DNA of 64,000 nt. Origin: Scleroderma bovista. Lineage: Eukaryota > Basidiomycota > Agaricomycetes > Boletales > Sclerodermataceae. The notes under the pieces were generated by a model, which searched no databases, was not told the origin of the DNA, and was given only the letters and a program-made list of their open reading frames with translations. A program made the position numbers and the translations under genes. Below, piece by piece: positions 1 through 11,348 of the stretch; within the stretch, counting starts at the first letter, position 1, and every line of letters starts with the position of its first letter. The DNA is taken from positions 19,232-83,231 of the forward strand of contig JAYMGJ010000028.1 of the NCBI GenBank assembly GCA_037178675.1, in the 5' to 3' direction.

Positions 1-2192
1 AAAGGAGCTGCAATAGAAAGTGTGACCGAAAAGCATTCTCCAAATTCGTAGGGTCAAGGTCTTCATATAAGAATGAAAACCCATCCAGGAGCTCACGACA
101 TATCTTGCGAATAGTGGTGGTATTCTTCGTGTCGTCAATCTCAGAGGCAAGGAAATGAGCTACAAGTGCAAGAGCAGTGGAACCGAAGTTGCTTCGCCAC
201 ACACTGAGATGCCGTGTTGCCTGTCCAAGGAAATGTGAGCGCAAAGTTCAACCAAACTAAAAATAAAAATAGGTTTACAAGCACGAAGATAGGCTCTCCC
301 GGGCGTATGCCATTTAAGTCACTGTATTGAGGGTCAACAGCAGATATAATGGTCCGAAGCGCCTGCACTAAGTCCTGGTCCGGGATCACCCATGGATCAC
401 CCAGGCTACCAGCCCACACCAGCAGAGCGGGAAGGATCACCTTGGTCCACTTCCTGTCCTCTTGGAGCGCAGAAGGTAAATCTCCGTTGATGTAGCGGGT
501 ACGCGCACCACCCATGCTATTGGTTCCAGCTGATGACTCGAGCTTGACAGGCTGTGGCTTATTTCCTGCATTGTCAACAACGATGTTGGTCTGCCGATCC
601 ACAAAAAATTAGCACAGTGATTCAATGGAGTAGGAGACCTACCGCTGAAGTCATGCGACCACAACCCCTGCTCTCATCGGTCACCTCATTGTCCCCTTCA
701 GAGGCTTCATTGTCCCCTTCATCAAGCTCAGATGTAGCAACATATTTGCCAGTGGTGTGACCAGTATGCTTGCGCTTTGAACCAGTCTGGGCCTGTGAAA
801 AGATTGGCAAAGTAAACTCATCATCGCTCTGTTCCAAGATGTCAGCATGAAGCGCCAGCTAGAATCCATGTTAAGTAGAATGAGGCACATCAATTTTACG
901 AAGACTTACCTTTGTCCTGTGGCCAGCAATCTGGATGGGCAAATCTTCAATCTGAAGGCTATTAGGTAAACTGCTCAAAACTGGAGCGTTCTATAGAAAG
1001 GTGGTGGTCTGCACAGGGAAGGTCTAGCCTGTAGAAGAAGGGAGAAGGAGAAGCTGTAGGGTAACCTCAGTATGCTGGCAAGCTACTGTTATATTAGTAT
1101 ATATCTGTAGGTAACTACAAGGTATCAGTAGGTAGTAAGTGGTTAGTAGGAAAGATACTCACCCTCAGTAGTCTGGCAAGCTACTGAGGGAACTGTAGTA
1201 ATAGAAACTACTGTATGTGCGCTTTATGCTTATGTAAGTATATAAACAAACCATAACAGTCTGTTTATCTCCAACACGTTCTTGTGAGTTGTCTCAGAGG
1301 TCGCTGAACTATGAGTGGTAGTGTCAGTGGTCAAGGAAGGGATAGACAATTCATCGACCCGGGTAGTAGAGTCAGATTTCTGACTGGGGGTGGATCCACG
1401 TGTGATGGTGTTGGCCCAGTTATTCACACGGCAACACAAGAGAGTCCTCCTGTTCGGGGCACCAATATTCCAGATAAGATTGAGCCAGTATAGAGTGGAT
1501 TCAGTAAGAAGTAACATTGTCGAAAGGATGAACGTACCGCTGATGCAAATTTTCTTCTTCCAGTGCACGTGTTGCAGACTGTTCAGCCACATCAGTCACC
1601 AAGGCCATCCCGTACCGTCTTTTGAGTCCACGGTCACTAGCCCTAGCCCCACTGCTACTAGTCTGAGATGGGACAGTTCACATGTCCAAAGGGTCTGTCA
1701 CAGCAGCATTGATGGCTGCACGGTGAGTATCGACTTCCATATCAACTGAAGTTCATTGATCAATGAGTCCGTAGATTTCATATCAATTAGTAAAACATCC
1801 TCACCTTCAGCACGAGGAGCAGTACTTATATGCGTGGGTCTCTTTTGACTGCCCCCCCGTTTCGCTGGTCTCACAGGCTTAGCTTTGACAGCTCGCTGCA
1901 TCACCTGCTTGGCCTCTATGGTCGCCTCCATCTCGCTGACTCGAGTGCAGCCCTGCTGAATAGTGGCTGCTCGTGCGTCTTTGGTTGCCTGCGCACGCAA
2001 GTCGTCAGCTTGTTTCTCCGCCATAGTACGTTGTTTAATTTGCGAGTCAAGAATGATTTGCCCTGGGTGTAGGTTAGCTTTTTCTTGTCGTGGACGCTGA
2101 CCACCAGTGGAATTATTGGTGGACATGTTGTTACTCGTCGTACTACTAGGCGGAGGATGGAGACAAAGAAGGGTGAGTTTGAGTTGTGCCAT
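1..2192 (-). CDS. DUF6532-domain protein, 3' end beyond left edge
   Basis: Multi-exon gene whose 5' end is inside the window and whose C-terminus is cut by the left edge. The N-terminal exon (start ATG at 2192) is rich in Lys, Arg, Ala and Gln (EKQADDLRAQATKDARAA) and looks like a charged coiled coil. A low-complexity Ser/Thr middle follows. The C-terminal part has KWTKVILPALLVWAGSLGDPW and, after a 55-60 nt intron near 235-290, NFGSTALALVAHFLAS and LLDGFSFLYEDLDP. I match this to DUF6532, a domain of unknown function common in Agaricomycetes repeats; the match is from memory. A longer open frame to 2201 starts at GTG, so the ATG at 2192 is preferred. It is divergent from the transposase starting at 2336 (143 bp apart) and may be an accessory gene of the same element. 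Function unknown. Confidence 0.6.
1065..1186. repeat. Two direct copies of a partly palindromic 24-mer
   Basis: Positions 1065-1088 and 1163-1186 match at 22 of 24 bases. The second copy, with its neighbouring bases, forms a 9-bp perfect inverted repeat (CCTCAGTAG ... CTACTGAGG, 1163-1189) around a 9-nt loop. The stretch between is rich in GTAG/CAGTAG words. They lie in what appears to be an intron of the DUF6532 gene. Such subterminal repeats are a known habit of CACTA/CMC-type transposons, but a role here is inference. Confidence 0.6.
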
Positions 2193-2335
2193 TTTATTCA
2201 CACTTGCTCGCTAATGAATGACATGATTTTTTTTGAACTAAGTGCCGCCCACTGATTTTTGGCTCTAGTAAGCACTGCTACCCTGACAACTTAGTACCAA
2301 GCACACGGATTCAAACATGTCCATTTACGCTACAG

Positions 2336-5300
2336 ATGCCATCCACCAGGACCTCTGGTCGTCAAAGACCAACACGAAGGCCTTTCATCGCTCCCCAGTA
2401 CTCATGCGATGAACCAGGCTGTGGTTGGTGGTTTCAAAATCTCTCTGGACTTACTCAGCACAAGCGCAGATCCCATTCGTTTTTCAATCGCCTCCGCCAA
2501 AGCTTTCCAGACCATGCAGGGTCATCTGGCTCTTTGGGACAAGAGCAACACGATGCAGACGGGCCAGCTGGCCCTTTAGGACAAGAGCAGCACGATGCAG
2601 AGAGGATGTCCCTGGTGCCCGAATATTCTTTCGACAGCCATCAAGGAGAAGGCCCAACCCTTGATGGCCATCAAGGCGATGACCCATTGAATAGGGAACA
2701 TGAGGCCGTCATGACAGAATTTGTTGGTCCAGGGAGTAGAGTTTACCGCAATTATCATGCGGGCCTCAATGGTAAGCCTGCAGACCCGTGATCACCTGAG
2801 CTTTTCGACTAATATCTTTACAGCACAAAAGTGTGATGTGTATGGCCATTTCCTACCTGATGGTGCGCCGCCGCCGCCACGCGCACTGAGGCCGCCAAAC
2901 GACTGGTCTCCATACCGCAATCGGGTAGAGTTTGAACTCGCTAACTTTATCTTCACTCACGCTGAAATGCCTGCCAAGAAAATTGATGCGTTACTGAAGA
3001 TCTGGGCGGCCTCACTTATTGAACTGGGTGATGAACCGCCATTTTCAAATCACACAGACTTGTACAATGTAATCGACAGCACTTCTGTCAGTGATGTGAA
3101 GTGGGACAACTTCACCGTGCATTACAAGAGGGGACAACAAAATAACGATGCAGCTGGCGAGGCAGGAGTCAATGACGCAGCCCCTTGGATGTATGACACG
3201 TATGATGTGTGGTATCAAGATCTGCACCAAGTTATCCACAACATCCTTGCAACTTCTGAATACAAGGATGAAATGGATTACGTTCCATACCGGGAATACG
3301 ATGCCACGGACGATAAGAGGTGCTGGCAAGACTTCATGTCTGGAGACTGGGCCTGGGAGGAAGCAGTACTAGTCTTTCTAATGTCTACATGATATTTTTT
3401 CTGATTTCAAGTCTTTAGGATCGGATTCTTCGTGACAACCCAACAGCAGCAGGGGCGACATTGGTCCCTGTTATTCTTGGAAGCGACAAGACCACGGTAT
3501 CTGTAGCAACGGGCCAAACAGACTACTATCTGCTATACCTCTCCATAGGAAATGTGCGGAACACTGTTCATCGTGGTCACCGCAATGCTGTAGTTCTCAT
3601 CGGGTTTCTTGCCATGCCCAAAAGTAAGTTTGGCTCGCTTCACTTCAGTCCTACTCATGACATGTCACAGCAACGAGAGAACACGCAAGCATGGATGCGT
3701 TTCGTAAATTCAAACGGCAACTTTTCCACTCTTTGCTGACCCGAATCCTTTCCCCACTTCATCCTGCAATGAAGGTCCCAGAGCTTGTACTGTTTGGAGA
3801 CGACTACTACTGGCATGTCATATACGCACTTGCAGCTTACATCGCCAACTACAAGGAGCAAGTACTCCTGTCATGCATTTTGCGCAATTGGTGTGCAAAG
3901 TGCATTGCACATCGGGAGAACCTTGACAAAGAAGCACTTCACCGTTGTCATGAGCATTCCGACGTACTCATCAAAGAATTTGAATTTCGAAAACTTCGGG
4001 AGGAGTATGGAATTGCTGGTGACCTAGTTGTAAGTACCTACTCTCTTGCTTTCCTAGTAACTAATCGAATACAGCCATTCACAAATGACTTCCCACATGC
4101 GGACATCCATTGCATGCTCTCACCGGATATCCTTCATCAACTCATCAAGGGTGGGTTCAAGGATCATTTGGTGGATTGGGTCGAGAAGTACTTGATCCAC
4201 GAACATGGGAAGGCTGATGCAGAGAAGATTCTCGACGAGATTGATGCACGGCATGTGCAATTATTTATGGATACTATTCAGCCTCTAAATCAGTGCATCC
4301 AGGATTGCAGCTGTCGCGCCATTCACCAGGCTGCGACGCTTCCCTCAAGGACGGCACTTCAAGCAGTGGACAGGTGATGATTCCAAAGGTCTGATGAAGG
4401 TATTGTCATTTATATTTACTCTAATGCAGCTATTGATCAGTGCTCTGCAGGTTTACATTGCAGCCATTGAAGGCCATGTACCAAAAGACATTGTGCGAAC
4501 ATTTCGGGCCTTTCTCGAATTTTGTTACCTTGTTCGTCGGAATGTCATCACGGAGACAATGCTCGACGAAATTGATGATGCACTTCAACGCTTTCATCGT
4601 TACCGGGAAGTCTTTCGCAACTTCAATGTAATCAACTCATTTTCACTACCCCAGCAACACTCAATGATGCATTACAATTATCTTATCCGCCAGTTTGGCG
4701 CACCAAATGGCTTGTGCTCCTCGATTACCGAGTCGAAGCACATTAAGGCCATCAAACGGCCATATCGGCGCACGAACCGCTTTCAGGCTTTGGGCCAAAT
4801 GCTGAAGATCAACCAAAGGCTTGACAAACTGGCAGCTGCACGTTTGGATTTTAAACAACGCGGCATGCTGAACGGAACATGTGTATCCCAGTCGTTTGAG
4901 GCTTTAGGTGCGAAACTTCGCTTCACAGGCCACCATCAATGCTGATTGCCATTAAGGACTGCTTGCTAATGTGAACCATGATGAACATGGTGACGCTGAA
5001 GGGGGCCGCGCACGAGATGAAACCGAAACAGCAGCAAGTCATGAAGAAGAGACTGGTGAAACTGATGATGCACCTATGACAATTGATGCGCATGTATCAT
5101 TGGCACGGACACCCCGTACGCCTTACTTTCTGTTACTTGTGTAAGTACTGACCAACCCATCTTACTAGAATGCAATCGTGCAAAGAATGTAGCTGGCCTG
5201 GCAGCTGAACTCGACTTACCACAATTCCTCAACATGCTCCATCGCTTTCTTTATCTCCAACTCGATCCCATGGATGCTCGCGATCCAGAAGACATCCCCC

Positions 5301-5833
5301 TTCAGGAGTGCCCGTTTTATGACAGTAAACTTTATGTCTATAATTCTGCATGCTCCATGTTTTTTTCACCCAGTGATCTGAGTGGCATTCATGGCATGCG
5401 TTGTGAGTATATTCGCTCCTGCCCAATGTGGAGGAATGAAGGCCCTCGTTTGGACTGTGTATTGGTTGTAACTGACCCACAGGTGGAAGGCATGCACAGC
5501 CTCGATGTTGTGTGTGTTCTGTGTTTTTTTTCTTTCAAGTATCTAGGGACAGTATATCCGTGCGCCATCGTCCATTGGTTTGACCGTGTGGGGGACAGCC
5601 CAGACACTGACACAGGGATGTGGATTGTCCGCCCAGGCTACCGAGCACGCAACGACAAAAACATTGCTATCATCCACATTGACACCATATATTGTGCAGC
5701 GCATCTCATTCCCGTCTATTCTGCTCACAATGTTAATCCAAAAGACATCAAACCTCACCATTCATATGACGTGTTCAGCTCCTTCTATGTAAACAAATTT
5801 GTTGATCATCATGCATTTGAATTGGCATTCTAG
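2336..5833 (+). CDS. Plavaka-type (CMC superfamily) DNA transposase
   Basis: Transposase of the Plavaka group, cut-and-paste DNA transposons of the CACTA-Mirage-Chapaev superfamily abundant in mushroom fungi. Exon 1 carries a C2H2 zinc finger (C-X4-C-X12-H-X4-H, about residues 24-47). Then follow the block with PPPPRALRPPNDWSPY, the signature VPVILGSDKTTVSVATGQ, the HRNAVVLIGFLAMPK block, FPHADIHCMLSPDILHQLIK, ESKHIKAIKRPYRRTNR, and a C-terminus with DTDTGMWIVRPGY and YVNKFVDHHAFELAF. Every exon I joined keeps frame, with no internal stop needed. One intron near 4248-4295 uses a GC donor (CACG then GCATGTG). The complete, unbroken domain order suggests a potentially active copy. Terminal inverted repeats were not identified. 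The start at 2336 is the first ATG before the zinc finger. Confidence 0.88.
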
Positions 5834-6115
5834 CTCATGGCCAAGTTATGTGATACCAGTAAGCACTTGCCATCTTCTGTCTTCTATACTCTTCCGGCTC
5901 AACAGTGAAGCTGCCCTATTTTATCACGTATGCCCTCCATCGCACAAAACCACACCCCCCGGTCACTTTTGCGGCCCTTGTCCTCCTTCAAAGACTCAAG
6001 GCTTGTTTTCTCACCACACGGGGATCATCGGGCCATCATCTCTCCGTATCCGCATTCATGTTGGCCAGCAAGGTCATCTGCGACAACACCCCCTACTCCC
6101 GCCAGCGTCGACGAC

Positions 6116-7977
6116 ATGTTCTCGTTTATCCACAAGCAGCCCTGCCGCAAACGAGTTGATAGTAGTGACGCATCCAGCTTCTACTCTGCACCCCTGCGCA
6201 CTCAATTCATCCCTACAATCGCAGTCACCGGCGTCACGAATCAACAGCTTCCATCACCTCCCTTGGTCCCCCGACAAGTCGTGCATCATCGAAACGAAGC
6301 CGTCCATTGCTTCTACCTCGAGCTCGTTCAAATTCGGAGATGAGCATATGATTCGCACAAAGCATGGCCTCTTGGAATGCCAGAGCTTGGAGAACACGGC
6401 ACTTCAGGCTGAAGGAGAAGATACCTCTGGTTCTTGTAAGTATCCCCCCAATTATTCTGTACCTAAATTGACTTTCTCTGTTTTCAGTCCGAATACAACC
6501 CGTCTTCACTCAGCCACCAGTCACGACGTGTTCTCGTTCTAGTACATGCACCTCCAGCTCGGGAGCAGCGACCCCACCACTGTCCATTTCCGATGGGTAC
6601 TCCTCTTTCTCAGAGGGTTCACAGTCCAGCATCGATCTTGCACAACTCAATGTCATGCTCGCCAATGCTACGCACCCTCTGGCCAACACCGCTTTCGATC
6701 GCATGCGGCCCCGTGCGCGCGGTCATGGACATCATCAAAGAATCTCACAGGCTCGGGCATCCAGGACCTTGATATACGAAACCATCGAGGAGGAGAAAAC
6801 GGGGTCTTTGTCGCCCTTCAACTCACCTGATTGTTCTGTCCCTGGTTCAACAACTAAGACCTTTCAACTCCCCGACTCGGTGACGAAAACAATAGGCCCT
6901 TCTCAAGTGTTCGTTGTTGACCCAGAGACGTCATCAGTAGATTCTTTTTCCATGTGGGACAACGAACAGGGAATCTCAGCGCTTTGGAAGTACTACACTC
7001 TTAGGGATGAGGTGCAGGATGCTGTAACCGAGAGCAAGCGCACCTGGGTGGACACCCCATTCTCACTTTTTGCCATGCAATGTATGTCCATGAATATTCC
7101 AACATATGGTTTCAACTGACATTGTTTATTTTGCAGCATTTGATCCACCTTGTCATCGATCTGGAATGCAAGCGCTACTCGAACATTCCATCCAGAATTA
7201 CCATCCGCTTCCATCTGACCTTCGACGTGGGCGCTCAAGAGCCAGGAGTCGGCCCTCGCCATATCCTCGCTCCATCAAGACCTCTTTTTCATTCTCCCTT
7301 GCCAATGATCAGCTGAGGGCTGCCATAGTGAACTCTATCGCTGCCGCTTCTGATACCCTCCCAATCCAATTGATCCCCAATGCGCTTCGAGAGGTTACTT
7401 TCGATCCCAACATGATTGCCTCGCCTCAACGTTGCGAGAAATTTGCGGATGAAAAGCCGATCTTCATTTCAAGGGACCCCGAGCGCGTCTTCGGACTCCC
7501 ACCACGCCTTGTGTTGCTTCCACTGCTCGTCGCGCAGCCCTTGGGTGGTCCAAGAGAAGTATTGCACGGACTGGGCCCAAGAACAAAGAGAATAATACAA
7601 GCCTTGGTAATGTCAGTCTTGGCGGAGGCTTAGCCAATGTGTCGCAAGGCATTACAATGACGTGAGTGGGCACATCTTGATGTTCTCACAATTAATTGAT
7701 GGATTTTTCTAGGCCATCGGAGACCCTGGTTCAACAACTAAGACCTCCCAATGCGCTTCGGGAGGTTACTATCGATCCCAACATGATTCCCTCGCCTCAA
7801 CACTGCAAAAAAATTGTGGACGAAAAGCCAATCATCCTTCCAGGGGACAAGCCCGAGCGTGTCTTCGGACTCGCACCATGCCCTCATGTTGCCTCCACTG
7901 CTCTTGGTATTGGCGGCGACAACGGGAAACAGGAGGACAACAGCACGCTATTTATTGTCTTAGATACACCTCTGTAG
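6116..7977 (+). pseudogene. Decayed hypothetical gene with duplicated 3' module
   Basis: Coding-like stretch starting MFSFIHKQPCRKR at 6116. It continues in another frame (STSSSFKFGDEHMIR, from about 6305), through a clean intron (about 6436-6487) into SSIDLAQLNVMLANATHPL and VYET-like Glu-rich text, and a second intron at 7085-7137. Two frame changes are not explained by plausible introns: one near 6200-6300, and one near 7508, where the 5' copy of a repeated module lacks one base against the 3' copy (frame moves from RVFGLPPR to VASTARRAALGW). The 3' end (7725-7977) repeats the module NALREVT-DPNMI-SP in a chimeric way. No function is recognised. Likely a pseudogene next to the transposon; a sequencing error in one of the frame breaks remains possible. 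Confidence 0.55.
7377..7908 (+). repeat. Partial tandem duplication inside the decayed gene
   Basis: About 160 bp at 7377-7535 is repeated at 7747-7908 with roughly 80% identity by eye. Encoded texts are DPNMIASPQRCEKFADEKPI and DPNMIPSPQHCKKIVDEKPI. Just upstream, 7725-7746 is identical to 6841-6862, so the second copy joins two parts that lie over 500 bp apart in the first. Confidence 0.75.
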
Positions 7978-8127
7978 TAACAGCTGTATAATACAGTTTT
8001 TCTGCACTTTTCTGACATTGTAGCAATGTTGCAAACTCTTTTGACTTATCGTGACATCATTATGAACCGCTGGACTTAATTTACTTTCCGTGAGTTACGT
8101 TAGTTACGTTCCACTGGCTGCCTCGCC

Positions 8128-9716
8128 AAAAAAGGAGTTTGTAGTCGCTTGTTATCACTCCGAAGTTGTTCGGTTCCCTGCTTTGAGTGAAAGAAAAGGT
8201 CTGAGCAACCTTTCGGACATCACGCTGAATGGACCCCTGGGACCGCTTCTTCCAGGGACCTATATCCTTTTCAGGTAAGATCAATTACGTGCGAGGAACA
8301 TGTCCTTCCGTATATAAGGTAAACCTGAGATTTTATTTCCTCTCCCTTTTGACTCTTTGACGTCGTTGTCGTTGTCGTGTCTTATTCAGTTGGTGGAGAG
8401 TATTGCTATAAGTATTACTATATGACAGTAATACCATGTATTCAAGTATTTACAAAATAAAATGTTATATTGGATATGCTACATTAATGGTACTCAGTAA
8501 ACTAAGAGTGGTGGTGTCGTTGATGTTGGTGTGGTTGTCGTCGTGGTAAATATTGGTGTTGGTCGTCGTCGGGAGTCATAGTAGACGTTGCATAATGGTA
8601 GTTGGCAGTCGTGGTCGCGGTCGATATACTAGCATGGTGGTTGTCAGCGGTCATGGTGGCCATCGATGTTGGCAATTGGTGAGGAAAAAAAAATGCAGGT
8701 TACATAATCCCATGCTTACTCACACTACTTTCCCTACCACGGACGACTTTCGCCACCACCGCTAGCGTCAATGACGACGACGATCAACGTCGACACCACC
8801 CCACTAACAACGGCGACAACGGCGCTCACCACCAATGCCGGCGACCACTGTCAACAACGTCAAGGCTAAGATCCAAGACAAGGAGTGGTGAGTGGCGTGC
8901 CACACAGCACAACGCCACAGCCACCACTACCACCGCGCGTTGGTATGACCAGACGGCGACGCCTGCCACCACTGCCACCATCAGCGCCGACAACAATGCC
9001 GATCACCACCAATGCGACGACGACGGCCGCTGTGCGTCGACCACCAGACGGCGGCGACAGCCACCACACCGCTACCACCAACAACGACAACGATGACGGT
9101 GGCAGCGCCGTTGACCACCACCACCAACGCGACGACGACAACCATCACCGCACGTCGACCACTACCACCACCACCACCAGACGGCGACGACAGCCACCAC
9201 CAAACGACCACTACCACCACCCCCAACGCGACGGCACAGCCACCACCGCACGCACCAGCATGATGAGACGGCCACAACAACTAGCACGACGGCGTCAGCA
9301 CAGGCAACGATAATGACAATGACCCATAGTATAGTTTGTATCTTCCATAGTGAAATGATCACTTGGTGCACTATTATTTTTCAAGTACTGATAATAAGAG
9401 TACTACAAATAAATTTAAGGTAGTCTGGAGACAGATTGAGCATTTTGTACTCTACTGATGGCGGCCTAGGGAATGAGGAATGATGAGAAGACGAGCTGAC
9501 AGCGAGGGGGAAGTTGAACCAGTGGAGGGAAGTGAAGTCCGGCATTATATACAATGACGCATCATATTTCTCTTCATCGCTAAATTGGGGTTTCCGGAGT
9601 CTCTGTGACTCGCGACTAGTAGTCGGGGCTTTTGGTGTTCGTACCTTGTTGTTGACACGACGGAGGGAACCGAAAAAGTTCGGAGTGATAACAAGCGACT
9701 CATCACTCCCAAAAAA
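8128..9716. repeat. Inverted repeats flanking a triplet-repeat island
   Basis: Left arm 8128-8179 and right arm 9664-9716 are inverted copies of about 52 bp, with a 22-bp perfect core (8143-8164 against 9679-9700). They bracket about 1.5 kb containing the triplet tract. This could be a non-autonomous element or two insertions of one repeat in opposite orientation. I found no clear target-site duplication and no protein-coding gene inside. Confidence 0.6.
8510..9310. repeat. Degenerate ACC/ACG/ACA triplet tract
   Basis: Left part (8510-8690) is rich in GGT/CGT/TGG words; the right part (8750-9310) is dominated by ACC, ACG, CAC and CGG triplets. Open frames of 70-140 codons here encode only Thr/His/Pro/Arg low complexity and exist on both strands, as expected for triplet repeats. 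Not annotated as coding. The strand switch in composition around 8690-8750 makes the whole island roughly self-complementary. Confidence 0.7.
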
Positions 9717-9740
9717 GTGCACTAAGTCCTAAATGTCCCG

Positions 9741-10676
9741 AAAGGCACGAATAAAGCCGTAATAGCTCGGATAGATTTTTGTTAGATTACTGATGCCGTA
9801 CCTGGACCGCAGCGTATATAAGTCGATACCCTCTGTCGTCGCATATCAGTCTTTTCCTGAATATTAGTTACCTTCAGCCAGGTGATTATTTCAGCTTGAG
9901 AAGATTCTTGTGTGGCCGCGTTAGAGACTAGCTACCTCTATCGTCGTCACACCACGGAACACATTGGCTTGTGCCTGTGGTGTCATAGTCTATGATTGAT
10001 TAGGCAAGTCGCAATCCAGCCATCAGTTAGACTAAGTACATAGTATGTACATATGTAGCTCTATGTACTTTTAACGTCACTTCCGTGATTCAGAATCCAG
10101 ATCTCGCGTGCACGGGCATACCGAAAAATCGAGGCGATTCCTCAGACTGGTGCTTATGCTGCCTACGCGTTGCATTTCCGCGAAAACTTGTCGTGTACCT
10201 TGGTTAGACTGACAAGTCCAAGATTGCGGTGTTAAAGGAAGGGGGTGACCTCCTCATCAAGATACGCCCCAAGCCTACTCATCTCCACGAATTGAAATCG
10301 ATAATGCTGTCAACAATGAACTGGACAAACGTGCCAAGTATGGTGATGCTACTAAAGGTACTGACCGCTCTCAACCCCAACAGAACCAGCCTTTGACCCT
10401 TGTCTTGCTGTACCCACTTCATCGCCGTCGTTGGCACTTCGGCCAGGCGAACCGATGATAATCAGCGCTAAGATAAACGCAGACTACTCCACAGGCCACC
10501 GTGCTGATCATCCTAAAGGAACTGAGTAAACTGGAACAAAGTCAGGGAAGAAGGAAAAGATGGTGTGAGGCCGATGGTTGGCAGCATGGTAGTAGATGCT
10601 GATGTAAGCTAGATGGTCGGTGTGATTCTCGTCCCCTTTCAATTCTTGTATACCACAACACAGAAACGAACACAAC
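9741..10676. other. Intergenic stretch before NEDD8, no gene recognised
   Basis: About 0.9 kb with no supported gene. Short coding-like text around 10200-10380 is interrupted by stops and matches nothing I recognise. The proximal part should hold the NEDD8 promoter. A TATATAA-like run lies near 9818 but is about 860 bp from the NEDD8 start. Confidence 0.5.
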
Positions 10677-11140
10677 ATGCTGATCAAAGTGAAGGTATTC
10701 ACTTGGTTCGAATTACTTAGTTCGATGTACTGATGTGACATTGCATGCAATGCAGACGCTGACAGGAAAGGAGGTGCGTTCTCGAGCACTTTTACCACTT
10801 AAATGGGACTCGAAAGCTGATCTTGCATATAGATCGAGTTAGACATCGACTCCGAAGATAAGGTGGGCATGTATCCTCCGCACTCTAGGCGCAACCGAAG
10901 ACCGTATTCTTCCAGATCAGCCGAATCAAAGAAAAAGTAGAAGAGCAGTCGGGTGTACCCCCACAGCAACAGCGGTTGATCTTTGGTGGAAGGCAGATGT
11001 GGGTATTCGATCATACATGTACAAGCAACGTCTCACCGCCGATCTACCTTGACAGGCCAGACGATAAGACTGCTAAAGATTTCAATATCTCAGCGGGTTC
11101 GGTACTCCACCTCGTTCTTGCTCTGCGTGGTGGGCTTTGA
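10677..11140 (+). CDS. RUB1: NEDD8/Rub1 ubiquitin-like modifier
   Basis: Ubiquitin-like protein that is conjugated to cullins to activate SCF-type ubiquitin ligases. It is split over five small exons: 10677-10694, 10756-10773, 10833-10862, 10916-10998 and 11056-11140, all with GT-AG introns of 53-61 nt. The spliced product is 77 residues: MLIKVKTLTGKEIELDID, then [27 protein letters not shown], and the end [14 protein letters not shown]. Ala72 (LALRGG, not LRLRGG) marks it as NEDD8 rather than ubiquitin. Ile44 and the Gly75-Gly76 end are kept. A single Leu follows Gly76, so a C-terminal hydrolase must trim one residue. Position 48 is Arg where ubiquitin and human NEDD8 have Lys. No single frame exceeds 28 codons, so simple ORF searches miss it. 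Confidence 0.96.
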
Positions 11141-11348
11141 GGCGATCCTCCTGTTCTCAATGCTGCCATCGCCGTGTTGGACATACCATGATAGAAGGAC
11201 GAGTAGGACGTAGGATGCATACGTGACATTACACATCATTTAATATTCAGTGCTTTTCTATGTGCTTTGCCTCCATTGCATCTGCAAGTATGACTAACGG
11301 TAAGCTACTCGACGCCAGCGCGGTACTGATAGTATAACTAGGTCGCTA

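Noticed and set aside
8885..9313. 142-codon open frame rich in Thr, His, Pro and Arg, and similar frames on the opposite strand
   Set aside because: Pure product of ACC/ACG triplets; frames are open on both strands and show no domain or splicing.
10508..10798. 96-codon frame on the - strand
   Set aside because: Overlaps the NEDD8 promoter and first exons in antisense; no family resemblance.
11044..11229. 61-codon frame on the - strand
   Set aside because: Antisense of the last NEDD8 exon.
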